DNA of 64,000 nucleotides. Origin: Leptodontidium sp. MPI-SDFR-AT-0119 (Eukaryota > Ascomycota > Leotiomycetes > Helotiales > Leptodontidiaceae). A program made the position numbers and the translations under genes. The stretch is taken from the NCBI GenBank assembly GCA_020726505.1, contig JAHLEZ010000001.1:558001-622000 (forward strand). The letters run 5' to 3'. This document shows positions 1-10,097 of the stretch, piece after piece (position 1 is the stretch's first letter; the number at the start of each line of letters is the position of its first letter). Below the pieces are notes generated by a model that saw only the letters and a list, made by a program, of their open reading frames with translations, did not search any database and was not told the DNA's origin.

Positions 1-3000
1 CCAGCACAGTTTCCTCATCAGCAGAGATATCAACATCGTCCGGTCCGGGCTTCTGCAACAAATCATTATAGACCGACAGCAAGTTGCCTTCATATCCGCA
101 GTAGTACTCCTCTCTGTACCGCGTGTACTCTTCCATAGACATAAACTTCCGGGAATCTACAGGACGGAAGGTCGGCTCAAGAGTCCCGTTGCGAGTCACA
201 CTGCCGTTGTGGAACAATGTTTTGGCTCGTCGGTACGCACTGGCTTCAGCTTCGAAGAAATCGTCGAACACAGATGCTGGTTGCTCGAAGACGGCGTTAC
301 GAACTTGCACTAGACCTATGAAAGGGTTCTGGAGCTCGAGACCACCGAGGCTGGTGGGGAAGTAGAGAAAGCCGTCGGGAATATCGGCGATGCCGAATCT
401 CTCACGCAGGGTGTCTTTAAGGTATTCGACCACATTGCTGTCAGAGAAGATGCGCTTCTGAATACGAGTCATGGTCGATAGCATCATGTCGACATGCTCC
501 TGGCCGAAGCAGTTGGCAGCTGTACCGAAGTTCGATTTGAAGAAAGTACCAGCATAAGTATTCCAGGCTTGGATCCAGGAGAAGACGCTTTTGTTTTTCT
601 CTGCCAATTGGCGTTGAAGCTCCAGAATGTGCGCGTCAACCATATCCTGGTCGATAACGAAACGACCGGAAGAGGGGTCCATGACCAAAAAGCCCCAGCG
701 AATCTCGCCAACTGGAAGCGAAGGATCGATATTGAAAGGCTTTGGCTCTTTGGTGATGCGAACTGTCCCAGTCTTTGCGCGATTCAAAGTCACGCCCATA
801 GTGTCCGAGAAGGTTGTGATGGCTGCCCAGCCTTTGACAACTGTCTCATGGGATGAAGACCAGATCCAGAAATCGTCATGCATTCGGTACAATTGGGCAC
901 CATTGGTATTTTGATTCACAGCATAGTCCAAGCAAAAGAGAATAGCTTCACCGCAAATTGTGGACAGAGCGTGAGAGCCTGGAACGCCACGTTTGCGTGG
1001 TCTTGGTGCGACACTGGAGTCATCGGCCGCGAACTTCAGAGGCGCTTCGAGGAACTTGCGGAAGAATCCAAGCCATCTGTCTGATAGTCCGAAGAATGAA
1101 AGCACGGTTGTGATGGTGGAGTGAGGTAAGGACGGGCTGAAAGATTGAAATTCTGAGCGAGAGCAAGTGAAGTCTCCATGAAGACGAGTGTTCAGGAGGA
1201 CTTCTGTTGATAGAAGGTGCAAGAGGAATTGCTTCGTGGCCATTGGCGTGCTTGGTCGGTTGCTCAGGTCCACATCATACTCATCACTTTGATGATTGCG
1301 GTGGGGTCCAGTGCCGGGGTGCATTGAGCTCATATATACTGGGCCGGGGGCTTGTCCTTGTTGCATCATCGGCAGCTGCTCTTGTCGTGCCATATGGAGG
1401 CGCCTCTTGTTCTGCTGCTCCAAGATCATTAGCTGCATTTGGTAGTCTTGGTTAGCACGGTTTAGTCCTTGCTGTTGCTGTTGTGCGACGGCTTGTTGCT
1501 GAGCCATCATTTGCTGCTGCTGCATCTGCTGAATTGGTGGCACATTTCCCATCGACTGAGGCACGCCTGAAGGTGACGACCTCTGCCTCTTGGCAGCATG
1601 TTCGTAGTTGGCCTCCTCTTCGCCATCCAGTGCATTGTTCTCCTCGAACGTTGTATCTTGTAGCTGGGACATGAAGAAGATGGACTTATAGACACTTTGA
1701 CGCTTGGCCTGCACACTGAACTTCTTTTGCTGGGTTCCCAGGAAGTACTCTCTTCTCTTTCTATCCTCAAGAGGTATCTCAGGTCGCAGCGATGTCCAAG
1801 CACCATCAAAGTTTGAGAAATTGACGAAGGCTTCTTTGAAGAAGATGCACCATTTGACTCCAACATATTGCAGGAATATGGCCTGCAGGAGTTCTTCGTC
1901 TATGTAGACTGGAGGGTTATTAGCGAACTGGCTGCAATACGAGTGACCGGAATGATGCGAGAGGGGTGGATGAAATGAGCCAAATCAGACTTACTGCGAT
2001 ATGAACCTGTGACCTGTCTTCGCTGCTCGATAAGTACCTCGTCGTCCCAAGACCACTGTCATTCAAGTCAGCAGTTAACTTGCATGTTATCGAAGTGAAA
2101 ATTTCCATGGTTCTCAAGTGTAAGTACCCTGAGAAAGCACTTCAACTGCAACAGAGAGACGAGAAAAAACACATACCTCTGATATATCGGCGATGCGCAT
2201 GTTCAGAACATCCGCAATCTCAGCCAAGATAACTGGACTCCCCAGGAAGTCTTTCAATGCCCCGCGCTTCTCATCACTCAACAATACAGATGCAATCAAC
2301 CCATTGATAGTCCAGCGAAGAACAGTCTCATCGAACTGATTTGGTGACGAAAGCGTAGCTCCAAAAGCTTCAACCTCCTTGTGCAGCTTCTGCAAAGCCT
2401 TGAATCCTTGCTTGTTGTCGCTGGTCTCTCCAAAGAGAGCACGAAGATATTCGGAGACGGCCATCTGATCTGTCTCGAATGGTTCAAATACGAGCTTCTC
2501 CCATGCGATGCGAGACTCATCTCTCTCAGCTGGTTTGACTTTTTCAAATCCATCGGATGTCTCTGAGATGTTGTCTGGAAGGGAGGAAGCCTTCTCTGCG
2601 CCAAGCCACTCCGTGACCAGTTCACCGTATAGAGTGGCGTACTGGTATTTCAATGATTGGACATTGAGTCGCTTCAAGAGCGAATCTTCCCAGTCTTGGA
2701 GCAGCTTGGGAGAGATAGATGGGTCGTATTTCGCTTGATCGAGGAAGCGCTCGAGGTTCTTGAGCATTACTTCGAGCTTTGGGTCGTTGGTACCGTCGAC
2801 GATGCGACCTGCTCCGCCACGACGGTCTCCACGTTTTCTGGGAGCGGTTTTGACGGCGAAGCATTTCTTGACGCCGTCGACGAGAACGCCAAGTCGTTGC
2901 TTCTGATTCGATTCGTTTTGAGTAGTGAGGAGCAAGGAGGCTTTGTGTTCTTCGAAGATGGATCGCTTTTTGGAAAGCTCAGTGAGCTTCGTGGTTGTGA

Positions 3001-3037
3001 TGGACTGAAGTGTTTCTGAGAACACCGTAGAAGCCAT
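1..3037 (-). CDS. rvt: Cellular reverse transcriptase-related protein (rvt), 3' end beyond the window
   Basis: This is the non-mobile, single-copy reverse transcriptase-related gene known from fungi and some other eukaryotes. Exon 1 is 2177-3037, starting at ATG 3037 (MASTVFSETLQS). A long last exon runs from 1908 to the window edge, open throughout. The joins between follow GT-AG signals: either small exons 2128-2145 and 1995-2055, or one larger intron before 2055. The RT catalytic motif C reads HDDFW at 866-880, preceded by a motif-B-like segment with a conserved GSHALSTICGEA core. A Gln-rich loop (about 1475-1560), followed by an EQQNKRRLHMARQEQ-type stretch, lies between the RT blocks, a known peculiarity of fungal rvt. 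About 940 residues are visible and the C-terminus is missing. There are no LTRs, integrase, RNase H or target-site signs, so this is a host gene, not a retrotransposon. Family assignment rests on motif memory; splice details are less sure. Confidence 0.85.
1475..1560 (-). repeat. CAG/CAA-rich tract coding a Gln-rich loop in rvt
   Basis: The minus strand carries runs of CAG/CAA (with ATG) coding for a Gln/Met-rich segment inside the reverse transcriptase gene. It interrupts the RT domain between conserved blocks and is likely a flexible, length-variable loop. Confidence 0.7.
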
Positions 3038-4071
3038 GTTGACTTATGGATTTGGGGTGTTGAGAGGAGGAACAAAAATTGTGTGATTTGGGTAGTGGAA
3101 GGAAAGATTCAAAACGAGCATGAAAGTAATGGATGATTATGTGCGATATCTGATGAAAACTCCAATTCTCCATGAAGGGGGATGGCCAATTTATAGACAA
3201 ATTCGTAGGCTCCAATGATGTCTCACGTGTTTCTCGTGTTTGCTTCGCCTCATGGTTTTGGTTCGCAAGGCGGCAGTAAGGCGGCAAAGTCGGTGTAAGA
3301 AACAAGATCTCGGAAACTGGATCATGTGATCATGGTGGTGAAAATAAAACAGTCCCGTTGGTTGAGGTAACACTTTTCGGAGGAATAGACTTGATACGAG
3401 GGGGATAGCCATGATAAAGCAGGAGCGTAGACGCAGGGGGCCGTATAAGAGATAGGCCAGAGCTTTCTGGGATGGGTCAAGATTGACCTCTTTCCGCAAA
3501 CCGAAATCAAACAAGTGCCAAAGGTATGCAAGATCAACTTTTATTTTCCTGTGGTTTTGATTAGGGATTGTGGACCATATAGGTCATTTGTGTCCCTCTC
3601 TTGTGTCGATGTAAGATATATAGCAGTTTCACTGCAGGGCCTTGCCAAGTATTCGTTCCAAAATCCACACCGACTACAACTCCTCCTGGCGTAGGTAGAT
3701 ATATCCCTCCCAGTTTGGTCTCCAAACTCTTTGGGTTGGTAATAACAAACGGTTGTCTTCGTTCCAGCCAAGATCGAGTGAGACGGAAAGCATATGTGCC
3801 TTCTTGCGATCGAGATCGGCGGGTAGCGAGACAAGTGTTGGCTCTCCCGAAAAGTCGGTAAGTAAGGCGGCAATGTGTTTCGGATCAAGATCCCAGAGGG
3901 TTTGAGCAAATCCCCTTCGTCAGTTTCGTCAACCGGGCGGCGAGACAAGTATCGGTTCGACTACGTGGCGGCGCAGGAGTGTCCTGGATCAACTGTCGAA
4001 AGACCGACTGCTGGAAGCATGATGCTAACCCGCCGATTCCCAATGTTGAGTCGAATGCCCGATGAGGAGAT
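3038..4071. other. Intergenic region upstream of rvt
   Basis: It holds the rvt promoter and leader. Open frames here (for example on the minus strand at 3541-3948) have no recognisable domain, no convincing intron signals and lie in several frames. Short related phrases with a GTAAGGCGGCAA core occur near 3275 and 3860. I see no gene. Confidence 0.5.
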
Positions 4072-4298
4072 TTAGACTTTCGACACCGGTTGACTTCTAT
4101 CAACTCCGATCTTGACGAGAGACAGAAATCCTATCTGAAATTGCTGTGTTAGTATATTCTTTCTGCGACCCTCTACACCAGTACGAACAATTGGACTTGA
4201 ACCTCTAGTTCTGAATCAATAGAGGGGCAGAAGGGACTTTGACTTACACTGACAATTATTCCTGTCAAAGCAAGCAAAACGATGATGAACGTCTCCAT
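4072..4298 (-). CDS. Possible tiny spliced gene: 37-aa single-span membrane protein
   Basis: Exon 1 (4248-4298) begins at ATG 4298 and codes for 17 residues, METFIIVLLALTGIIVS. Exon 2 (4072-4134) adds 20 residues and ends in TAA. The 113-nt intron has a GTAAGT donor, a perfect TACTAAC branch site and a CAG acceptor, all in the right order, and joins the exons in phase 0. The product would be a single hydrophobic helix (about residues 3-27) with a short basic tail. It is below usual annotation cut-offs. I do not recognise a family; it does not look like OST4 or other tiny ER or respiratory subunits I know. The consensus intron is the strongest argument; without transcripts the call remains a candidate. 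Confidence 0.42.
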
Positions 4299-5119
4299 TG
4301 TGAGGTAGAAAATATGGCTGGTGGGTAGAGAAATCTTAGTTTGATGTCGGCAAGCGAGTGAAACGACCAGGCAAACAAATGGTTGAAAACGTCAAGATGA
4401 AGCGAGACAACAAGCACAAAGAGCTACTCAAACGAGTGTGTAAGTTTGCAGAAATAACAAATTGTGCAAGAGGGAACGCGAGGGTGTAAGTATACTCCAT
4501 TCCGCACGACGAGCAAGGCCGGGAGTTGCGGAAGCGGTTGAATTGAAGACCGACAAGGTCATGTCGCGTCATAATTCTATTTGTGACCTGCGATACGACG
4601 AATTAAGACTTGATACGATGCACAGGAAATTAAACACACGAATAGATGACCACTTGCGGCGTAAACAACTTTGCGCTGCCCATGTGCACTGCATAACTCC
4701 ATCGATATTTTGACTCCGCCGCACTGCGTTGCGGAGGGGTTGTGCATAGCCACTGGCCGAGATCCAATGAAACGAAATCAACTGCTGACAAGACCGTAGA
4801 TACTCTCTCTAATCATCCAATGGGCAGCTGTCCGAGTCTCCGAGCAGATAGAAAAATCAAGAACAAACGCGGTCGCGTCTCGGAAAAGGCAGATGTCAGA
4901 TTCAGGGGAAGTGGGGCTTGCCTTCAAGCATGCGCAAGGTCCGGCACCCCGTACCTACCGAATCATCCGGATGGGCAAAGTCTAACTCTTCCTAAAAAGC
5001 TTGTCTTCACTAATAAGGAGAAGTACTTGTATGACGTGACTCGACCCTTTATTTGTTAATATCCGATTTCCAGAGGCACAGAAACGAGCCAGAGAATATT
5101 GGGACAGACATGTTGAAAG
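4299..5119. other. Intergenic region, no gene seen
   Basis: About 820 nt between the tiny membrane-protein candidate and the 3' end of the DUF6594 gene. Open frames on both strands (4336-4572 minus, 4462-4713 plus, 4742-5059 plus) have no domain or splice support. Confidence 0.5.
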
Positions 5120-6287
5120 TCATCCCTGATTCCAATTCGTGCTTCCAATAAACACAACTTGAACACTTGCGAATCTAGCCAGAAAGTTAGGTTTCTTGCT
5201 CAAAAATCCAAACTCCTATCTTCGAAGAAAGGAATGTACATACGCAGCAGTAGCAGCAAAAATCTCAACACGCTTCCCTTCTGTCACCAGCGACAGAGAG
5301 ACAGAGAATATCGCCGTGAAGGCAGACACGATGCCCAGCCTTGCGGTCATGTTCTTGACAAAGGAGAGGACAATGATCGCGGCGATGGGAATCAGTGACG
5401 ACAAGAGTGTTCCAAGAATTGTGGTGATGCGGTAAATTTGCGAGTCTCGGTAGAGGAACATGTCACTCTCGATATTTATATCGTCGTTGCTCTGGGACGA
5501 AGCGGATATGGGCTCCGCGACCGTTGTTGAACCGCCCCCCGTGTCTTGGGAGTTTTTGGGCTCACCTTCCTCCATCACAGAAACCTCTGATTTGGCCCGA
5601 TCCGGGAATCCCACGGGTTTCTGTCATATCAAGTCAGCCAACACCACAGCATAAGGCTCGCGACTCTATCATACCTTGAGCCACCAACCCCAACACCTAT
5701 GAATCGGTTTTACTATGGCCCAGTGGTACAATTCGGGAAGCTTGTTGACAAGAAGTCTTGTCATAGCATCCGTCTCCCGCCCGCGAGCTGCTAGTGTCAC
5801 TAGGCCGGCCTGTTTATGGTTTTCGTATACGTCGCTATCCGCTCCTACAAGAGCACAATTCCCTAGTCTGGGTCGTTCGAGCCATTGCTGGAGGACTTTA
5901 AGATCGCATGAGCTGGGTGCGGGGAGACCGGTCATCATTCGGTGCTGAGCAATTGCTTTATCTGTTGTTGTCAGGAAGGCAGTGGTATGATTGGGAAGAA
6001 GCCTTACAGTATTCTTTCAACTTCCTTCGTATCTCGAGCCACTTCTGCCATTGAGAGTCATCGTCTGCGGAGCTGAGTGCCTCCCAATCCCGTGTAAACA
6101 TAGATTTTTCGGGGTCTTCAACATCTCTACTTGTGAGAAACCCGAGGTTTTCCTGGAGATTAATAAGCTCGGCTTGGAGATACAGCAAGTTTTGGGCGCT
6201 CAAGGCCTCAAACTTTTGGAAGATGAGGAAATGGCCATCAGTATGGTCATTTCCCATTAAATCCGCTAATTTTGCGTATCCTTCCAT
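5120..6287 (-). CDS. DUF6594 family membrane protein, 329 aa
   Basis: Four exons (6008-6287, 5675-5961, 5244-5620, 5120-5165) join in frame to 329 aa. All three introns have good signals: GTAAGG with CTGAC, GTATGA with CTGAC, and GTATGT with CTAAC. The N-terminal block starts MEGYAKLADLMG and continues with a FEALSAQNLLYLQAEL segment, the signature of this fungal family. A middle block has the WLERP and RLLVNKLPELYH elements. The C-terminus has two clear hydrophobic spans plus the diagnostic GKRVEIFAATAA just before the last intron, and the 15-codon last exon completes a third span (VQVVFIG). The function of DUF6594 proteins is unknown; they are expanded in Pezizomycotina. Start: the ATG at 6287 gives the usual family N-terminus. 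Its upstream neighbour on the same strand ends only about 10 nt away and looks broken. Confidence 0.85.
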
Positions 6288-6297
6288 CTCTTGTCGA

Positions 6298-6990
6298 TTA
6301 TCTAGCCGAAATGAACAATTGGTACCTAGGGTCGTACATTTTGAAATGGAAAACACCAACTCCAGACTTGCTTTTATCAACGGTCGTCTTGTCGTCAATG
6401 TTGTAAGGCTTTCTCCAGCCTTGTCGGGCTTCTGGCAAGCCCCACCATACCTCCACGGATGGCTTTGGTTGGGCATTAACCACGGATCGATTTAGAAAAC
6501 CTCGAGCCAATACCGCGAGGTAAAAGAAAGCACTTCCTATGTTCACTGTTATTGCTCCTGTACAGCCCCGATGCCCCCCACTTGTCGATGCAACCAGAGG
6601 CAGATGGCGAATTGATGTAGTTTTGTATCTGAACTCAAGAGTTTTCGTATCATTTCGAACAATTGATTTGACATGATTATGTGGTAAGTCGTTGACTCTT
6701 CCAGCCGTCGGATCAGATACCTTCATTGATGACTCTGCCGCATCTCGAGTGATGGCCAAGGCCCAAGAGCAGATATTGTTTTCTAGTTATCCCACAGCAC
6801 CTCCTTCCATCCACATGATTCTGAGAAGTGCTGTCCCTGTTTCGTTCTGAAGGTCAATTAAGGGTGTAAATAGACTAGCGGAAGGTCCAAAATAGAGAAA
6901 GTAGACCACAAAGCGGAAACCATGAAGGTCGTCAGAGCGAGCCATTATTCTTGGCAATTCTGTCCCTCCCAGAGGTCTCCCAGGGAGCAC
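6298..6990 (-). pseudogene. Broken membrane-protein reading frame upstream of the DUF6594 gene
   Basis: Two segments lie in one frame and are separated by a single in-frame TAA (6787-6789). The upstream part begins near ATG 6945 and contains FVVYFLYFGPSASLF and GTALLRIMW, hydrophobic stretches. The downstream part continues with ENNICSWALAITRDA and a later span, SAFFYLAVLARG, and ends at 6298. Reading straight across the stop gives a coherent membrane protein of over 200 residues, and no intron of normal size removes the stop. CAA to TAA by one C-to-T change would explain it. The family is not recognised. A plausible first exon at 7280 (MAFSNTFNSING) could belong here but was not joined. Alternatives are a real short protein or a start downstream of the stop. 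Confidence 0.4.
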
Positions 6991-7498
6991 TGAGTCTCAC
7001 ACGCAATTCTCCCACCCGTGTATAGGTTTGTTAGACTCCATTCGTCGATAGAATATTGTGTCGTTGGCTATCTTCAAGGTTGAGAAGAATGATGTTAATG
7101 CGGGTGATAAGAGCCGGGTGCATGGGTGCTAATCGGTGTGGAGGGCGATGAGGGGAAGAGTAGAGTCCACTGCAAGATCTTGCTAAAACCACTCCAGAAT
7201 GTTATTAACAGACCTAGATCAAGCCTCAATTGCACTCCTTGTGTTCCATTGATCGAATTGAAGGTGTTGGAAAACGCCATTTATGCTATCGCCGCCGGCT
7301 TCGTATTTAACCCCACGTTCGTACCCTTTGTCACCAACGGCTTCCCCGCCTAGGCTCGAGGTTGACACAGCCCTTTGATCTGACTGCCACTACTTGTTGT
7401 CAGGCATCCGCCTCACTTTCCGACTGACGTTCTTTTGGTTATCAAACCTCAGGAAAGGCAATGCAATGACCGGGTAACTGCCTGACTGACAACACTGT
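6991..7498. other. Region between the broken membrane frame and the retropepsin-like gene
   Basis: It probably holds a divergent promoter. A minus-strand open frame with a true ATG at 7280 (61 codons, one hydrophobic stretch) overlaps a plus-strand frame at 7126-7353. Neither can be tied to a family. The former might be a 5' exon of the minus-strand membrane frame. Confidence 0.35.
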
Positions 7499-9029
7499 AT
7501 GGCTTCTTTGGCGCGCGACAACCCCAGACGATATGACACAAGGCGGAGGAGGAGGGAGCCTGCAGAAGGCGTAGCCTCAGATGCGGAGTCAGGCCTGGAC
7601 GACCCAGAGCCACGACATCGGGCCTTGCACCACCCAAGGAAAATACCGAAGCAGCAGAAGCCAACACATGTTACTTTCAATGGTCCTGTCACGATAAGTG
7701 GAGATATTGTGGTGGGCCATGAAGGACACAGGAGTCGCCGGCGTGAACATTCTCCCCCAGTAACTCGAGGCTCGACTGGGCGACTGCGGGGTGCAAGGAA
7801 AAGGCCCACCGCAGAATGCGACTCGCCATCCGAATCGTCGACCGACAGCGACGAATATTTATCGAGCACATCACTGGATAGTGTATCTCGCAAAGGTCCG
7901 TCAAAACGACAACCGAAATCGAAAGCTCCCACGGAGCCTCTACAAGTACCCTCGAGTCATCGCACGAAGCGATACAACCCCGACGAAGGATATCATACGA
8001 GCGCCACAGCTTCATACGGCGCCGAACAAAACATACAGTGCAATAAAGGAAAGAACAAAGTTGCGCCATCGCAAGCAAAAGGTGATGCGGCAGCAGCGCG
8101 TGCGAGATCACGAAGAGAAAGGACACTTCCGAGAGAGGGAGATACAGGACACAGCCAGTCAGACTTGGACGACAGTGTCGATGGATCAGATATCAACGGA
8201 ATAGCTGCGGATGATCTCGTCGATGACGATGGATCGGACGAAGTAGGTTACCCGGTCCCTGTCGTCTAGAGGGGAGCTAACCATGCGCAGGAATTTGGAA
8301 AGCTCAACGTCCAGGTTGGCTGTCCAGATGGAGGAAGCACAACAGATGAGGAAGCAGTCCTGGATACCGGAACAAAGCCCGATTGGGTATCTCAGACATT
8401 TTTCGATAAGTTGAGAAAGACAGCTGGTGTAAAATCGGTCAAGTTGATTCCCGAAGAAACCCGAAAGTACAGAGACTTCAACGGCAAGAGTTTCTCTCCA
8501 ACACATAAGGTGGACTTGATGATCCAGAGCGACGAGTTCATAGGGATGAAGTGTCGTATTCTCAGCTTCCTCATTGCCAAGGATGCGACCTTCTCCATAC
8601 TCATCGGCAGGAGTACAATCTTCAAGCTGGAGTTGATGGTGCGACGGAAGCGCGAGACCGACGGTGAAGGAGTGCATGTAGGAATTCTCGGAGATGTTTC
8701 CAAAGGTATGTTGCAGTCGTTTTACCCAAGCAGGACATGCCCAATACTGACTTGCACCTTCCACAGAAGAAAAGGATCTTATCAAGAAGAACAAGGAACT
8801 CCAGAAGAAGACCAAGCAAGAAAGGGAAAGACAACGCGAGGCAAAGTGGGAAGAGGAGAAAGCAACAAAGCAGAAGAGTAGAGCAAATCAGTCCTCAAGT
8901 CAGGGCGCGGGCGCGGCACGTCTCGCCACTCTGGACCCTCGCAGGACGAGGTCACCACAACGGGGTGCGAAGGGTGCAACGAAGAACTCGGAACGATTAT
9001 CCGACTCCTCTCTTGAAGGCACTTGGTGA
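7499..9029 (+). CDS. Retropepsin-like aspartic protease-domain protein, 473 aa
   Basis: Three exons (7499-8242, 8291-8705, 8767-9029) give 473 aa. The introns (48 and 61 nt) have GTAGGT...GCTAACC...CAG and GTATGT...CTGAC...CAG signals. Residues 1-248 are charged, low-complexity and Arg/Ser/Asp-rich, likely disordered. About residues 249-365 form a retropepsin-like domain: an AVLDTGT catalytic loop with D273-T274-G275 and a later hydrophobic ILIG motif, as in single-lobe aspartic proteases that act as dimers. The rest is a Lys/Glu-rich coiled coil (KKNKELQKKTKQ) and a basic tail. No gag zinc knuckle, RT or integrase adjoins it and the frame is intact and spliced, so this looks like a host gene related to retroelement proteases. 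Substrate unknown; similar stand-alone domains are common in fungi. Confidence 0.7.
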
Positions 9030-9749
9030 TTCTGGATTTCTGTATTCTTGGGATGGTGTCTGCTCGAATGGTGTTTGGCGTGAAACTTGTACATCGGCAT
9101 GGAAAATAAGGGCATAGACGGTCAGGTAATGGTGTTCTGAAGATGGAACACTGCATGAGCCAGGCTTGGCTGTGCAATTTGGAGGATTTACATGATACCC
9201 TGGGATTGTAATTACTGTATTTGGGCGCCTTGTATGTTATTGTCTTTATATCTGCTCTCTCCCGAGATATTCTACTTCCAAATTCTTATCCCTTAAACTG
9301 CGACAAGCACACTTGCTCAGGATGTCCCACCTGAAGCGAGTCGCTACAAGATGGGAATGTTTAGCGTCTAATACGCTATAATTGCGCAGATCTGCCACTA
9401 AGACCCCTCAAACTCGCTAAATTGAGGGGCAATTGCAGGCCTCGCAACAGTGTCTTCGGGCTGTGTGCCGAATCGCAGTTAAAGGGATACTTCGTCTATT
9501 GACCCTCATGATCCTCCAACAAGTTACCTGACTTTATGTTTGATCCGCATGGCTTGCCTTAGCCAATCGCCGCAATTGGGTCGCCATCACCAGCCATGCA
9601 GCAGCAGAAATAATATATATATCACGTGAAGTTCCCATGAGTCTTGCTTGGAATCGCTTCAGAGTTTCTGGCTGCGGTTGATATGCCTTCGTTGCTGTTT
9701 CATCAGACACCCAAGTCTCATTTAAGCTTTCAAGATCCCTGGATCTACC
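9030..9749. other. Intergenic region, no gene seen
   Basis: About 720 nt downstream of the retropepsin-like gene. The 9534-9758 minus-strand frame has no domain and no splice support. Confidence 0.5.
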
Positions 9750-10041
9750 ATGACGCAAGTCTTGTCAAGCCTATCGCCACCTGTACTGTATCTCAATTGT
9801 CTCGAAATGAGGTTAGTGACCGTAAGTCAGTCTTTGGCTGCGAAAATCACCTATACCAGCTGTTCACACCACGTCTTTATAGATGCAAAACTCAGATTCC
9901 TTCCGAGTCATTCGAGAACTCTGTCACACAAGGAAATTCGGATGGCCTACTGCATTGAATTGGATAGAGTTTAACTTTCCGCATGTGTCACCACCTGACT
10001 TGTATGAGAATATGCATACTCAAAACCTTATAGCATTTTAG
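9750..10041 (+). CDS. Weak candidate: small spliced gene, 76 aa
   Basis: An ATG at 9750 opens a 24-codon exon ending in a GTAAGT donor (9822). A 61-nt intron ends in TTATAG (9882), and a 52-codon exon follows to TAG (10039-10041). The second exon reads smoothly (RELCHTRKFGWPTALNWIEF) and the join is phase 0. The intron lacks a good branch site, and no family is recognised. It may be noise upstream of the SAT4-type gene. Confidence 0.22.
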
Positions 10042-10097
10042 ATATGTCTGCGCACCCCGTTGCTTTTTAATACATTATCCCCGAAGCCGTTGTTTTT

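Noticed and set aside
1..3037. rvt as part of an LTR or LINE retrotransposon
   Set aside because: No LTR, integrase, RNase H, endonuclease or repeat flank is seen, and the motif set matches the cellular rvt family.
4185..4215. Second tRNA-T-arm-like phrase, GGTTCAAGTCC on the minus strand
   Set aside because: The 5-bp stem fails at two positions, no cloverleaf surrounds it, and it lies in a predicted intron.
7499..9029. Retropepsin-like gene as a fragment of an active retroelement
   Set aside because: The frame is intact and spliced, with no gag knuckle, RT or repeats beside it.
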